Assembly: GCA_004431415.1 (NCBI GenBank)
Contig: QPMI01000437.1
Coordinates: 186,001 to 250,000 of the forward strand
Direction: 5' to 3'
Length of the DNA stretch: 64,000 bases
Source of the DNA: Cyanophora paradoxa
Lineage: Eukaryota; Glaucocystophyceae; Cyanophorales; Cyanophoraceae
Shown: in pieces, positions 10,243 through 22,497 of the stretch
Layout of the letters: each line of letters begins with the position of its first letter
Position numbering within the stretch: position 1 is the stretch's first letter
Program-made: the position numbers and the translations under genes
The notes under the pieces: model-generated
What the model was told of the DNA's origin: nothing
Seen by the model: only the letters and a program-made list of their open reading frames with translations
Databases searched by the model: none

Positions 10243-11803
10243 ATGGGCTGCTGCCAGAGCGATGCGGCGCCTTCTGCAAGTGATGTGCGAAGACCGAAGG
10301 ACCTTTCCGACCCAAATGCGGGCGTCAAGGAGCACCTTGAGCGAGTCATGTTGCAAAAGAAGTGAGAATTCGATGATACCTTGCGCGGGGCCGCTGCGCT
10401 CACGGGGCGGCCGCGCCACGCGCGCTCGCAGGTGGGAGGAGAACGCCGCGGTCGAGTACATGCGGCAGGGGCGGGAGAAGGAGGACGCGGGGGACGTAGA
10501 AGCGGCCCTCGCGCTGTACGAGGTGTGTTTGTGTGAGATCAAATCTGCAGATTTGATCTCTCTCTCGCGCGCGCGCGCATGCGCGGCGCGGGGTCGATCG
10601 AGGTCCGCAGAGAGCGCTGCCGCTGGCGCAGAGCGGGTTCGGACCCGACGACGCGAACACGGGCGCGGTCATCGAGGCCGTCGCCTCGTGCCTGCAGTTC
10701 TTGGGGCAGTACAGGAGGGCCCTACCCCTCCTTGAGGCGCGCCTCTACCCCCCCCCCATCGCTTCGCCGTACCCCGGCCGGGCGCCGAGTCCCCTCGCCC
10801 GCAGAGGTGCCTGGAGATCGCCGAAGGGCGTTCGGCGCAGGCGGCGGCCGTGCCTGGCCGTCTGCTGGCCATCGCGGCGGCCAGGCGCGCGCTGGGGGAC
10901 TACGGGGGGGCGATGCCCCTGGCGGAGCGCGCGCGGGAGCTGGCGGGGGGGTACCCGGGCGGCGGCCCCGCGTCGGGCCCCGCCGTGCTCGAAGTCGCGG
11001 TGCTCCACACGGCCGCCGGACGCTACGAGCGCGTCCCGCCGCTCCTGAAGGTCCCCCGGGCCCGCCCCTATCCTCGATCCGGAGCTGACTCGCAGAATTC
11101 GATCCAGAATTTGATCCAGGCGTGCGATGGCCAGGGCAAGGAAGGGGCCATCCCAGGCGCCCTCGCCCGGCTCGCCCTGGGGCGGGCGCTGTACCTGGGC
11201 GGGGACGCGGCCGGCGCGCGGCCGCTCCTGGAGGCAGCCGTCGCCTCCTTCGAGGGCGGCGGCGCGGGCCCCGCGGGCGAGAGCCGCCTGGCGGCCGCGC
11301 TGTGGGCCCTCGGCCGGTTCCTGACGGAGGTGGGCGAGTCGGAGCGCGCGCGGGCGGTGCTGGGGCGCTGCCTGGCCCTGAGGGAGGCCCGCCTGGGCCC
11401 CGCCCACGACCGGACCGCCCAAGCTCTCTCCGCCCTTGCCGCGTGTACCCCCATGCCCGACGACGCCCCCCTCTTCGAGGTACGCCCCCCCCTCCCCCCC
11501 CCCCTCCCCCTCCTTCCACTTTGAGTCCGGGCTCGTACGTAGCGGGCGCTGGCGGCGCGGGAGGCGGCGCTGGGCCCCGAGCACCCCGACGTGGCAGAGA
11601 CGCTGCACGACTGGGGCGCCGCCCGCGCCGCCGCGGGGGACGCCGCCGGCGCCCGGGAGCTCCTGGCCCGCGCCCTGCAGATGCGGGGGGCGGCCTTGGG
11701 GGTAGACCACGCCGAGGCCCGGCGCACCGCCGCCACCCTCGCCGCCCTTAAGCTTCCTACCCCGGCGGACTCGGATCCCCCGCAGGCCCAGGCCCAGCAC
11801 TAG
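10243..11803 (+). CDS. TPR (kinesin-light-chain-like) protein with N-terminal MGCC acylation signal
   Basis: Six exons join in phase: 10243-10361, 10432-10522, 10611-10768, 10807-11050, 11120-11479 and 11543-11803, giving 410 aa. Tetratricopeptide repeats of the kinesin-light-chain type follow one another: DVEAALALYERALPLAQSG, GQYRRALPLLEARL, GDYGGAMPLAERARELAGG, GRYERVPPLLK, GDAAGARPLLEAAVASFEGG, ESERARAVLGRCLALREARL, GPEHPDVAETLHDWGAARAA and GDAAGARELLARALQMRG. Such proteins are helical scaffolds for protein binding. The N-terminus MGCCQSDAAP matches an N-myristoylation signal (Gly2, Ser6) with adjacent Cys for palmitoylation, so membrane attachment is likely; this is inferred. The start was chosen because the frame with this motif joins exon 2 in phase. 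The fourth intron (11051-11119) is 69 bp, stop-free and a multiple of three, so it could be retained. The exon 3/4 junction is the weakest. Confidence 0.85.
10537..10560. repeat. 24-bp perfect palindrome in an intron
   Basis: AGATCAAATCTG followed by its exact reverse complement lies in the second intron of the TPR gene, just before a (CG)-rich run. It would form a hairpin in RNA. A role is not evident. Confidence 0.8.
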
Positions 11804-12591
11804 CGGTCCGGAGAGAAGGTTGGGCCTTGAATTTATTGCACACGGTATACGTACTCATATCTTAGGACTAGCTGATATAGTACAGTTGTAAGCAAGTCTT
11901 CATTATCGGAACTTGCAAACTTGGATTCGACAGGGAAACTTGAAAGAGCCCGAGGGCGGTCGACGTACGCGTCCGGTCCCACGGTTGAGGGAAAGAGGGG
12001 GGTCCCACCGTCTCCCACGGTACCGGCCATGCCATGGTACCCCGGCTCGCGGGCCGGAATCCGAATCCCCGAGCCGCCGGCGCCGTGCTATTATTTATTT
12101 TTGAAAGACTACGTGGGGGGAGCCCCCCGTACTACGTAATATTAAAAGATAACAAAGTAATCACAAATCGAAGATAAAGCAGACAATCGTGCAAATTAAA
12201 GCGTGTATAATCGATGCATATATGACTTTCGAAGCGTGTATGATGACAGGATCGAGGGGGCGCGGGGCGAGCGCGCGGGGTAAACGAACGAGGATCCGGA
12301 AGAGGTCAGACAGCCTCGGTCATAAACGACAAAATTTGAATTAACGAGCGAAAAAGGAGGGAGCTAGCTACATGTAGCGCTAGAAGGTTAGTTACTAGCT
12401 GCAGCCAGTTAGCCTAGCAGTATAACTAACTAACTAAATAGCAATATCGGTAGATTACGTATACGGAAGCAAGCGATCACCCCGACTGACTTCACTCTAC
12501 ATGCGTCGCCAGCGGAAAAGGCGGCGCGATCCGAGGCCTAGGGAGCCTTGTAGGGGCGCCGACGCCGGCGCGCTGCCGCCCAGCGCCGCCG
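11804..12591. other. Convergent 3' spacer without a supported gene
   Basis: This is the stretch between the TPR gene stop and the 3' end of the minus copy of the duplicated gene. From about 12130 it is AT-richer, with repeated CTAGCTA-type words near 12360-12440. I see no exon. Confidence 0.5.
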
Positions 12592-15500
12592 CTAGCTCAG
12601 CGACCGCTGCTGCTCGCGCTCGCGCTCGCTGGCCTCGGGTGCGACTCGGGAGGAGCCTCGCGGGGGCCCGGGGCCGGGGCGCGGGCGGATCCGCAGGAGG
12701 CTCCGCCACGCGAGCGGGGGCGGCCGCTCGGGGACCGCGGCGCGCAGCTCCGACAGGACCCCCTCCAGTCGCTGCCCGCCCGCCCCGAGTCAGTCGGTCA
12801 GTCGGACTAGATAGGAAAGAGCCTGATCTAGGCCTTGAGCTAGCTAGCCGCGGTCACGATTCCCGCCTTATATGTATATATATCGCGCGCGAGCGCGCGC
12901 GCGCGCACCCGGATGCGGGGGTGCTCCTCTGTGAACACGTTGCCGAACTTGGTGCGGTAGGTCCGCAGCGCCGACGCGAGCTGAGCAAAGGCAGGCGAGG
13001 GCTTGCCTGTCGGCGAGGCGGGGCGGGATGTCATCGCTCATCTTATAATATGTTTATGCAACTGTTGTTTAGAGACGCACCGTCGTCGCGGAGGGCGAGG
13101 GCGCGGCGGACGAGCTGGTGCGCCAGCATCGGCGTCCGCTCCTCCGGGTCCACCGTCTGGGGGGCGGGAAGGAAGGATACGGAGCAGGTCAAAAGGAGAG
13201 GGACGAAGGAGGATAGCACAAAGATGACTAGGGAGGAGCACCGCTGCCTACGTACCCCCCCAACACCCCTCACCCCCCTAAGAAAACACGCAAAAGTTTT
13301 GCACCTTGACCATACGTATTGCGCTGGAGTGGATGCGCACCCGCAGCGAAGGCTTCATCGTCCGAATCATCGTTTTCGTCTGCGCGCGGTCCCATCGGGG
13401 CACGGGAGAAAGCTTAGCTAGAGCTTAGCTAGAGCTTAGCTAGAACCGAATCTGGGGCTAGAGCTAGAGCTAGAGCTTGATCATGAGCCTGGGCTCTGAA
13501 ATATCGCCGCGCTATGATGTGCAGAGTCGTTCGTATGCCGCCATTTCATCTAGATCTCCCTCAAGGCCTAGGGGCCCAGCCGCGTCCGCGACGTGCCTCC
13601 TGGTGGCCCATCCTGACGGAGGCACGGGGATGAGAAATCGAGGGGGGGGGGGGAAAGGGGGGTACGCCCACCAGTCGAGGTCGGGGAGGGAGGGGTCGTC
13701 GAGGGACGCCAGTAGCCGCAGCGCCTCCTGCCGCACCTGAGGAGACCCGTTACAAGAGCGAAAAGAAAGGCCTCTTGCAAAGAGACGGGCCGGCTTTATA
13801 TAAGAACTGCTTCGAAAAGAGCTATCAAAGGCTCTGAGAGAATTACTAGATAGATCTATAAAATCTCAAAATACGCCGGGAGGCAAGGCGGCGGGCCCGG
13901 CGCACCTGTTCGTGCGCGAACAGTCGCCCTGCAAATCGAAGGGAGGATCAGGTGATCATAAGGTTAACCTTGCTATTTCTCTCGGGGGATCGAGCGCTAG
14001 CTAGCTAGCGCTAGCGGTACGGAGCGGGGTACCGGTGACGAGGAGGTCCGTTGCGTGGACGTGCAGGATCCGTGCCAGCAGGATCCTGCGTGCGCGGGCA
14101 CGGGGCATGAAAATTTAAAGCTGAAAGACGGGGGACGGGGACGGGGGGAAGGGGCTGGGAGCGTGTGTGGGGATGCGGGGGGGGGGGGGGGGGGGGGTAT
14201 TCCGTATGTTCTATGTTCTACCTTCTTCACGTGTGTGTGAGTGTACCGCTATTCTTCTTCTTCTATATATTTTATATGTACTTCTCTCTAGGAGAAGGGG
14301 GGGGGGGTACGCGAACTCGTGACCGGGGCCGAGGCTGCGGACGACGTCGACGGCGCGGGCGGAGAGGGCGCAGGAGCCGGCCGTGTTGGACACAACGCGG
14401 CACGCCGTCACTGCGGCCGCGATCAGCGGCTCATGATTAGACCTAGGCGCGTGTCACACGGTTCCCAGACGCAGAGCGCGTCTCCTATAACTAGCTTAGA
14501 CCAACTACAGCTAATATAACCTGAGCTTCATGATGAGCTGAACCCTCCTAACTCTTGTTATAGCTTAGTGAGACCTTTTCGCTTCTGCCATTTGCAGTGC
14601 AATTGTTATGAGCGACAGTGCCATTTGCATCCACTCTAGATCTGACCGCCCCGGCCCGCCCCGCCCCGCCCCTGAGCGGCCGGGGCACGCACGCTGCGCA
14701 AGGAGAACGTGTAGTTGCGACATGACCGCCTCGGTGCTCTCCCCGCGCAGTGCGTAGCACTGACCGCGAGGGTCAGAGGGGCAAGACGCACGGGAGGCCC
14801 GCGCCCCTTCTCTCTTTCGTCTATCTCAGAGCCCTCTCAAAGCGTTCTGGAGCGTTCTAAATTTAAAGAAAGTCGCCCGTCTATCTTAGAGCGCTCTCAA
14901 GCTTCCTACGGACGACCTCCTCCGGTCCGTAGGCGTGCCCTAAGGCGCATAATTATAAGACGCGCTTCTCAGATCGAGCTCTTATAATTATACACGGGGC
15001 GCCACCGCCGCACCTTCTCGGCGATGTGGAGGCCGAGCCTGATCTGCTGCGTCCCGTCTGCCGGAGCGCGACGCTCGGCTCAGATGTACCCCCCAAGGGG
15101 GAGGGAGAAGGGAGGGGGTACACTGGAGCTCGGCGAGGGGGGGGATGAGGGCGGCCTCCATTGGGGACGGCGTCATGTGGCGCTTCTGGAGCTCCGACCA
15201 CGCCTGGGGGTACACGTTCAGCGGGGGGAGGGGGTGAGTTCCGGGGGGTACGGCCCGACCTCGAAGTAGTGGCCGATCGCCTCCTCTTTCTTCTCGAACT
15301 GGCCGGGTCGAATTATTGAGGGGGTACCGCGGGATGCGCCCGCTTCCGATCGCGACGCGAACGCGTACCCTGTCTAATGCAAACGCTTGGAGCAGAATCG
15401 CTTTAGGCCGGAGGGGCCCGGGCGAGTCTTCATGCCTGTTGGCGAGCTGCTGTACCCTCCACAGGAGCTGCGCGGCGGTCGGGGGACGCTCGGCCGGGAG

Positions 15501-16711
15501 GGGGTACCGCAATTCGCACGCGGGACGTCAGCTCCCAATCCAGCGCGAAGAGGTCCTCGCTGGCCCGCGGAATCTCCACGGTACCCGTCTTTTGGGAAGG
15601 GGGGACGGAGAACGGCGTAAGCATCGATGCTAGCCGGGGCTTGGAGGGGGGAGCGATGGGATGGGGGTACCAGGATGAGCGCGGTCGCGTGGTCGATGAC
15701 GGTCTCGGCTTCTTCGGTGGAGAGTGGCGCCGGCCCGACGTACTGGAGGGCGGCAACTAGCGCCTGCAGCACTCCGCGGGCCTGCGGGGGGTAAGAAAAT
15801 GAGGGGGGGCAAGAGCGGGGGGGGGGGGTACCAGGCGGGGGTCGTGGGAGGCGCGGAGGGCGGCGAGGGCGCGGCGGGCGTTCATGCGGCCCTTGATGGT
15901 TCGGAAGAGGTGCGAGCACAGGAGCCGAGCGTCGGAGAGGGTCTGGCGCGCAGGGAGGGAGGGAGGGAGGGAGGGGTACATGAGCGAGGAGCTGTGGCTC
16001 GGGGGCGGGGGCGGGGCGCACCAGCGCGAGCCGCTCGGCGAGCGCCGCGCGCCCCGCGGCAGCGGAGCGGAGCGCGTTCGCGATCCGGAGGGCCTCAGTA
16101 AGGCCCAGGACATCGTTCACCAAGGCCTCTCCGGGCGCGCCCGGCGGCAGCAGGTACGGCGGGTTGCTCTGCCGGCAGGCGTCGGCACCGGCATCGGCGG
16201 CTGGAGCGCGGGCGAGGGGAGCGCACGGGTTGCCGGACGAAAGGGCCCACGATGGGCGGTGAGTCCGGGATCTCTTGGCCATGGGCGGAGGCGCCCCCGC
16301 CGGCGGCGCCGCCGGCGGCGCCCGAGCCGCTGGAAGGCGGCCGCGGCACCTCCGACGGCTCCGCCTCCGTCTCCGGCTCCTCGGACTCGAACTCGGGTAC
16401 GCGCAGGGCCTGCGCGGCGCGCACGACGGCGTGGCCGGAGAGGAACTCGAGCCCGCGGCCGTCGCCCTGTCCAGACTCCCATGCTTCTACGTTGCTGCTA
16501 ATCTCGGGATGCGGGGGCGCAGCGGCCCACGCTTGCATTGGGTCCTAGGCCTAGGCCTGCTGCGTGGCGCCGGCGGAATACTACTTAGTAGTCGGGATGC
16601 GACGTGAGCGCGACGCGCTCGCGGTGCGGCTGCACTGCAAATGAAAGTTGAGGCTGTGCTGCCGCTGCGCATTCGCATGCGGTTCGCCGCGGCAGCACGG
16701 CCAGCAGACCA
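12490..16711 (-). repeat. Left arm of ~4-kb inverted gene duplication
   Basis: This arm mirrors 17262-21550 in reverse orientation over the whole gene, introns included, although intron lengths differ. The inner boundary is clear: the word GCGGTTCGCCGCGGCAGCAC near 16680 reappears inverted near 17280. The unique centre is 16712-17261. Confidence 0.85.
12592..16538 (-). CDS. Unrecognised multi-exon protein, diverged minus-strand copy
   Basis: This is the inverted paralogue of the gene at 17409-21450. Matching exons are found in the same order: the first from 16538 (MQAWAAAPPHPEISS), others encoding for example LRIANALRSAAAGRAAL, GVLQALVAALQYVGPAPL, RVQQLANRHEDSPGPLRP, LLARILHVHATDLLVTG, PEERTPMLAHQLVRRALAL, LASALRTYRTKFGNVF, and the terminal exon 12771-12592 ending EREREQQRSLS. 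It differs from the plus copy by many substitutions and indels. At the exon matching 19931-19983 there is one extra base before the donor (GGC|GTATTT against CGC|GTCTGA), which breaks phase unless another donor is used. At the exon matching 20262-20322 the donor is GC (GCG|GCATAC, near 13538) where the plus copy has GT. It may be a decaying copy or use alternative splicing. Confidence 0.6.
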
Positions 16712-17261
16712 GGAATCCTGCTTCTAGGGACTGTATGATCGAGCTCTAGATCTTCCGAGCCTCTTCGGCGAAGTTCGGGGTCCGCAGCGAAGCGGTGAAT
16801 TGCAATTTGGAATTTCCCCCGGATGTCGATTCCCCGAAAGGTGGGAGCCTCTGGGAGGGTACCGACTGACGTTGAATTTGTCGTACCCGCAGTACAGTAC
16901 ATAAGAGTTCCAAGTTCGGGCAGCACTGCTGCGCAGCGAACTGTCGAGGTCGCGTCGACGGCGGCGCTGCCATCTGCATGTGCCAACGCAACGTGAACGC
17001 ATGCGCAATGGCGCCGTGAAGACGTCGACGGGTACACCCCGCGGATAAGTGAGCAGGCTGTACCCTCTCAGCTCCCGCTCGTACCCCTCTCTTCAATTGG
17101 CCGCTTCGCTCCATGGGGTTCGCCGGGCCCTCAGCTGCAGAAACGTGCGCGCGTCGACTTGCTAGTGTTGACACAAGTTGCCAGGCTTGGGCGAGACGCA
17201 GAGTAGTGCAGTAGTGCATAGCATAGAATAGATCTGACGTTGAACGGGGCGGCCCTAGGCC
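16712..17261. promoter_or_regulatory. Central spacer between divergent gene copies
   Basis: About 550 bp separate the two inverted arms. Both gene copies start just outside and are transcribed away from it, so it is the probable shared bidirectional promoter region. A minus-strand open frame of 150 codons (17037-16585) spans part of it but shows no domain or splice support. No TATA box or other known element was recognised. Confidence 0.45.
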
Positions 17262-20200
17262 TGGTCTGCTGGCCGTGCTGCCGCGGCGAACCGCATGCGG
17301 ATGCGCAGCGGCAGCACAGCCTTCAGCTTCAATTGCCGTGCAGCGGCGTGAGCGCGTCGCGCGCACGCCGCATCCGGACCCGCAGCCGCACCCGTGCCGC
17401 AGGGCCCGATGCAAGCGTGGCCGTGGGCCGCTGCGCCCCCGCAGCCCGAGATAAGCAGCAAGGTAGAAGCATGGGACTCGGGACAGGGCCACGGGCTCGA
17501 GTACCTCTCCGGCCACGTCGGGGTGCGCGCTGCGGAGGCCATGCGCGTGCCTGAGTTCGTAGAGCCGGAGTCGGAGGCGGAGCTGTCGGAGGCGCCGCGG
17601 CCGCCTTCGAGCGGCTCGGGCGCCGCCGGCGGCGCCTCCGCCCAAGAGATCCCGGACTCGCCGCCCATCGTGGGCCCCTTCTTCCGGCAGCCCGTGCGCG
17701 CGCTTCCCTCGCCGAGTCGCCCGCGCCCCCGCCGCCGATATCGATGCCAGTGCCGACGCCGGCCGGCAGAGCCACCCGCCGTACCTGCTGCCGCCGGGCG
17801 CGCCCGGAGAGGCCTTGGTGAACGATGTCCTGGGCCTTACTGAGGCCCTCCGGATCGCGAACGCGCTCCGCTCCGCTGCCGCGGGGCGCGCGGCGCTCGC
17901 CGAGCGGCTCGCGCTGGTGCGCCCCGCCCCCGCCCCCGGGCCGGAGCCCCTCGCTCATGTACCCCTCCCTCCCTCCCTCCATGCGCGCCAGACCCTCTCC
18001 GACGCTCGGCTCCTGTGCTCGCACCTCTTTCGAACCATGCGGGGCCGCATGAACGCCCGCCGCGCCCTCGCCGCCCTCCGCGCCTCCCACGACCCCCGCC
18101 TGGTACCCCCCTCCGCCCTTGCTCCCCCCATCATTTCCTTACCCCTCCGCAGGCCCGCGGAGTGCTGCAGGCGCTGGTTGCCGCCCTCCAGCACGCCGGG
18201 CCGGCGCCCTTCTCTGCCGAGGAAGCCGAGACCGTCATCGACCACGCGACCGCGCTCCTCCTGGTACCCCCATCCCATCGCCCCCCCCTCCAAGCCCCGG
18301 CCAGCATCGACAACTCCGTCTTACCCCCCACCCCCTCCCTCAAAGACGGGTACCGTGGAGATGCCGCGGGCCAGCGAGGACCTCTTCGCGCTGGATTGGG
18401 ACCTGACGTCCCGCGTGCGAATTGACGTGCCCCTCCCGGCCGAGCGTCCCTGCCCCCGACCGCCGCGCAGCTCCTGGGGAGGGTACAGCAGCTCGCCAAC
18501 GAGCACGCGGACTCGCCCGGGCCCCTCCGGCCCAAAGCGATTCTGCTCCACGCGTCCGCATTGGACAGGGTACGCGTACGCGTCGCGATCGGAAGCGGGC
18601 GCATCCCGCGGTACCCCTCCCCCCCCGAATATTTCGATCCGGCCAGTTCGAGAAGAAAGAGGAGGCGATCGGCCACTACTTCGAGGTCGGGCCGTACCCC
18701 CCGGAACTCACCCCCCCCCCGCTGAACGTGTACCCCCAGGCGTGGTCGGAGCTCCAGAAGCGCCACATGACGCCGTCTCCAATGGAGGCCGCCCTCATCC
18801 CCGCACTCGCCGAGCTCCAGTGTACCCCCCTCCCCTCCCTTCCCCCCCCCTTGGGGGTACCTCTGAGTTAGATGACGCCCTCCGACAGACGGGACGCAGC
18901 AGATCAGGCTCGGCCTCCACATCGCCGAGAAGGTGCGGCGCCTCCAGACGGGGGTGCGGGCTTCTCTTATGTCGTACCCCTCCGATCCTCGCGAGCAGTG
19001 CTACGCTCTGCGCGGGGAGAGCACCGAGGCGGTCGTCTCGCAGGTCATCGTGCTGCACGCGCAGCGTGCGTGCGCCGGCCGCCCCGGGCGCCGGGGCGGC
19101 CATGATAAGAAGCGATAGGATAATATACACAAGGAACACGCTCTGCGATGCGTTTGGGAACCATAAGAGCCATAAGCTGGAGAGTCAGGAGAGTTTAGTT
19201 CAAGCTTGAGATAGCTAGCCGTATTGACAATGAGGGCGCGGCCGCAGTGACGGCGTGCCGGGTCGTGTCTGACGCGGCCTCACTAAGCTAGAACAAGAGT
19301 TAGGAGGGTTCAGCTGATCATGAATCTAAGGTTAGCTGTAGTTGGTCTCAGCTAGTTATAGCTGTAGTTGGTCTCAGCTAATTATAGGAGTCGCGCTCTG
19401 CGTCTGGGAACCGTGTCACATGCGCCCAGGCCTAATCATGAGCCGCTGATCACGAGCGCAGTGACGGCGTGCCGCGTGGTCTCGGATGCAGCCGGCTCCT
19501 GCGCCCTCTCCTCCCGCGCCGTCGACGCCGCCCGCAGCCTCGGGCCCGGGCACGAGTTCGCGTACCCCCCCCCTTCTCCTAGAGAGAAGTGCATTTCGAA
19601 GATAGAAGAAGAAAAAAGAAGGTAGAACATACGGAATACCCCCCTCCTCCTCCTCCTCCCCCCCCCCCCCCACACACACCCACCCCTTCCCCCTCCCCCC
19701 TCCGGATCCGCCCCCCCCCCCGCCCCGCTTCCCTCCGTCCTCGTCCTCCCGTCTTTCAGCTCTAGCTTTCTGATTCCCTGCGCCCTGCGCACGCAGGTTG
19801 CTGCTGGCGCGTATCCTGCACGTCCACGCAACGGACCTCGTCGTCACCGGTACCCCCCCCCTTTGTTACCCTGTCCCTCCGAGATCGCCTGAGATAAATA
19901 TCCATCTGATCCCTTCGATTCCATTTGCAGGGAGACTGTTCGCGCACGAGCGGGTGCGCCGGACCCGCCGCCTCGCCTCCCGCGTCTGATAAGATTTTAA
20001 AGATCTAGCGCCGGTCTTTCTCAAAGCCTTTGATAGCTCTTTTCGAAACAGTTCTTATATAAGGCTGACCCGTCTTTTTGCAAGAGGCTTTTCCTTTCGC
20101 TCTGCTTGTGACGGTTCTCCTTAGGTGCGGCAGGAGGCGCTGCGGCTTCTGGTCTCCCTCGACGACCCCTCGCTCCCCGACCTCGACTGGTGGGCGTACC

Positions 20201-21550
20201 CCCCCCCGCTTCCCCCCCCTCGAATTCTCATCCCCGTGCCTCCGGTAGGATGGGCCACCAGGAGGCACGTCGCGGACGCGGCTGGGCCCCTAGGCCTTGA
20301 GGGAGATCTAGATGAAATGGCGGTCGCAAATCTGCTTCGAAACGCACGAATCATCCTTCGATATAATTTAGAGATATAAGGAAGAGGGACCTTAAATCGT
20401 TCTTCGCGATGGGGTTTTTTTACTAAATTGTCTACCCCGCCCCACGCTCGGACCGGCGTAACCGCAGACCAAGACGATGATCCGGACTATGAGGCCGTCG
20501 CTGCGGGTGCGCGTGCACTCTGCTGCCATACGTGCGGTCAGGGTACGAAATCTCTCCGTGTTTTGTTAGGCGGAAGTGGGGGGGGGGGGGGGGGGGGGGG
20601 CGGCAGTGCTTCTCCTTCTTCTTTATGCTATCGCTAGCTGTTAGACAGCAGCGCTTCTCCTTCGCCTTATCTTTCTTTGTGCTATCTGTTTGTCCATCTC
20701 CTTCGGACATGATCCTTCGCGCCCCGCCCGCCACCCCTCCCCGCCCCACGCCGCCCCACCCCCACCCTATCTACTCGCCCGCCTCCTTCTGATCATGACC
20801 TTTCCCTCCGCCTCTGCCAGGCGGCGGACCCGGAGGAGCGGACGCCGATGCTGGCGCACCAGCTCGTCCGCCGCGCCCTCGCCCTCCGCGACGACGGTGC
20901 GCTTCTCAAAAACAGTTGCATAAAAAAAACATATTATAAGATGGGCGATGACAGCCCGATATATATAAGATGGGCGATAAGTTGCATAACAGTTGCATAA
21001 ACATATTATAAAATGAGCGATGACAGCCAGCCCTGACCGCCCCGCCCCGCCCCGCCCCGCCTCGCCTGTAGGCAAGACCTCGCCGGCCGTCGCTCAGCTC
21101 GCGTCGGCGCTGCGGACCTACCGCACCAAGTTCGGCAACGTATTCACCGACGAGCACCCCCGCATCCGGGTGCGCGTGGCCGTGGCTAGCTACATGTACA
21201 GCTAGAGGCCTAGATCGGGCTTTCTGTCTAGCCTGCAATCATACCCAGGGCTGCCCGACTGACTCCGGGGGTCCGCACGCGCGGGCAGCGGCTGGAAGCG
21301 GTTCTCGCGGAGCTGCGCGCCACGGCCCCCGAGCGGCCGCCCCCGCTCGCGTGGCGCAGGCTCCTGCGCCTCCCCGTCGGCCCCGCGCGCGGCTCCTCCC
21401 AAGTCGCGCCCGAGGCCAGCGCAAGCAGCAGCAGCAACAGCAGCGGCTGAGCCAGCGGCAGCGCTGAGCGGCAGCGCGCCGGCGCCCTCACGAGGCCCCC
21501 TCGTGATCGCGCCGCCTTTTCCGCTGGCGACGTCGACGCACGCATGTATC
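17262..21550 (+). repeat. Right arm of ~4-kb inverted gene duplication
   Basis: This is the partner of 12490-16711. Exons are much better conserved than introns between the arms. The end of this arm is itself the first unit of a three-copy tandem array. Confidence 0.85.
17409..21450 (+). CDS. Unrecognised 19-exon helical protein (618 aa), plus copy
   Basis: Nineteen exons join in phase to 618 aa: 17409-17693, 17770-17958, 17992-18102, 18153-18263, 18346-18426, 18471-18569, 18647-18685, 18740-18821, 18889-18932, 18999-19065, 19462-19561, 19797-19849, 19931-19983, 20125-20195, 20262-20322, 20468-20542, 20821-20896, 21072-21169 and 21289-21450. Many introns are 33-80 bp, begin GTACCCC and are almost pure C/T. 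The first ~95 residues are acidic and Pro/Ser-rich, the last ~25 Ser-rich; between them the sequence is mostly amphipathic helix, for example VLQALVAALQHAGPAPF, EEAIGHYFEAWSELQKRHM and LASALRTYRTKFGNVFTDEH. I recognise no family; a TPR- or HEAT-like solenoid is possible but unproven. Conservation of exons over introns in the inverted paralogue supports coding function. Introns after exons 10 and 11 are long; 19237-19290 repeats the start of exon 11. Confidence 0.75.
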
Positions 21551-22497
21551 ATAGTATAGTTAAGTCAGTTGGCGGTAAGCCTCCGTGATTATAGTCTACC
21601 TATCTCTTATTCGACTAATTTGAAGTGCTAGCTTAGCTCCTTTCCCTTTTCTCTCTTTCAAATTTTGTCTTTCTTGAAAGCCGTCTTCCAGCCCGGCGGC
21701 CCGTTTGTCTCTAGAGCTGCGGCCGTCCTCGTCGCCCCAGCCCTCGAGATAGATGCCCTCATGCCTCGTCGTCGCTCGCCGAGAGTCGTACACGTGCATG
21801 TAGTCATACCGCTCTCGTGCCCTCGATCCTGTCATCATAAATGCTTTGAATGTCTTCATGATCACTATGCGCAGAAAAATCAATATGCAACGTTAACATT
21901 GATTATCTCAGTCTGCGAACAGCTTAGGGGGTATACCCTTCGATGGTACACCAGGCTTAGCCTAGTAGCGATGGACTGGGGAAGGGCTAAGTAAACATCT
22001 CCCGGGAGTCCAGCTGCAGCAACCGTGCGCGTGCATGTGCCGCGCGCGGGAATGTGCCGCGCGCGGGACATTAATTGCAAGGGGGGACGAAGACCGAAGG
22101 GCTTCTCCCAGCTTGCTTCCCGTTCCCTCGCTTCAGCCAAAAATTTTCCACGAGGCCGTTTTCGAGGGCCAGTATGCAACACCAGAAAAAAATGGTGCTT
22201 GATTCGCGTTCCGATTGGCTCGGTGGACCGGTCAGCTTTCGACTTTCGAGCGTCAAAGTCGAGCTCGCGAGAGCTCTCTCGAACTCGCGAAAAGTGGTTT
22301 TTGAGGGGAAAACCAACTTCTCTCTCACTCCGGGCTCTTCCTTGCAATTGCGCGGTTCTAGCTGCATTGCACCACTTCTCCCTAGCTGTCTCCTCTAGAT
22401 TAATATTTCGGCTTTCGCAGTGCGCCGCGTACGCCTTGCTCTTCGTCGCGCGGTTCTGCATGGAACCACTTCTCCCTAGCGCTCCTAGTGCTGGCCG

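Noticed and set aside
16585-17037. 150-codon minus-strand open frame in the central spacer of the inverted duplication
   Set aside because: No domain, no splice partners and no paralogue; such frames are common by chance at this GC content.
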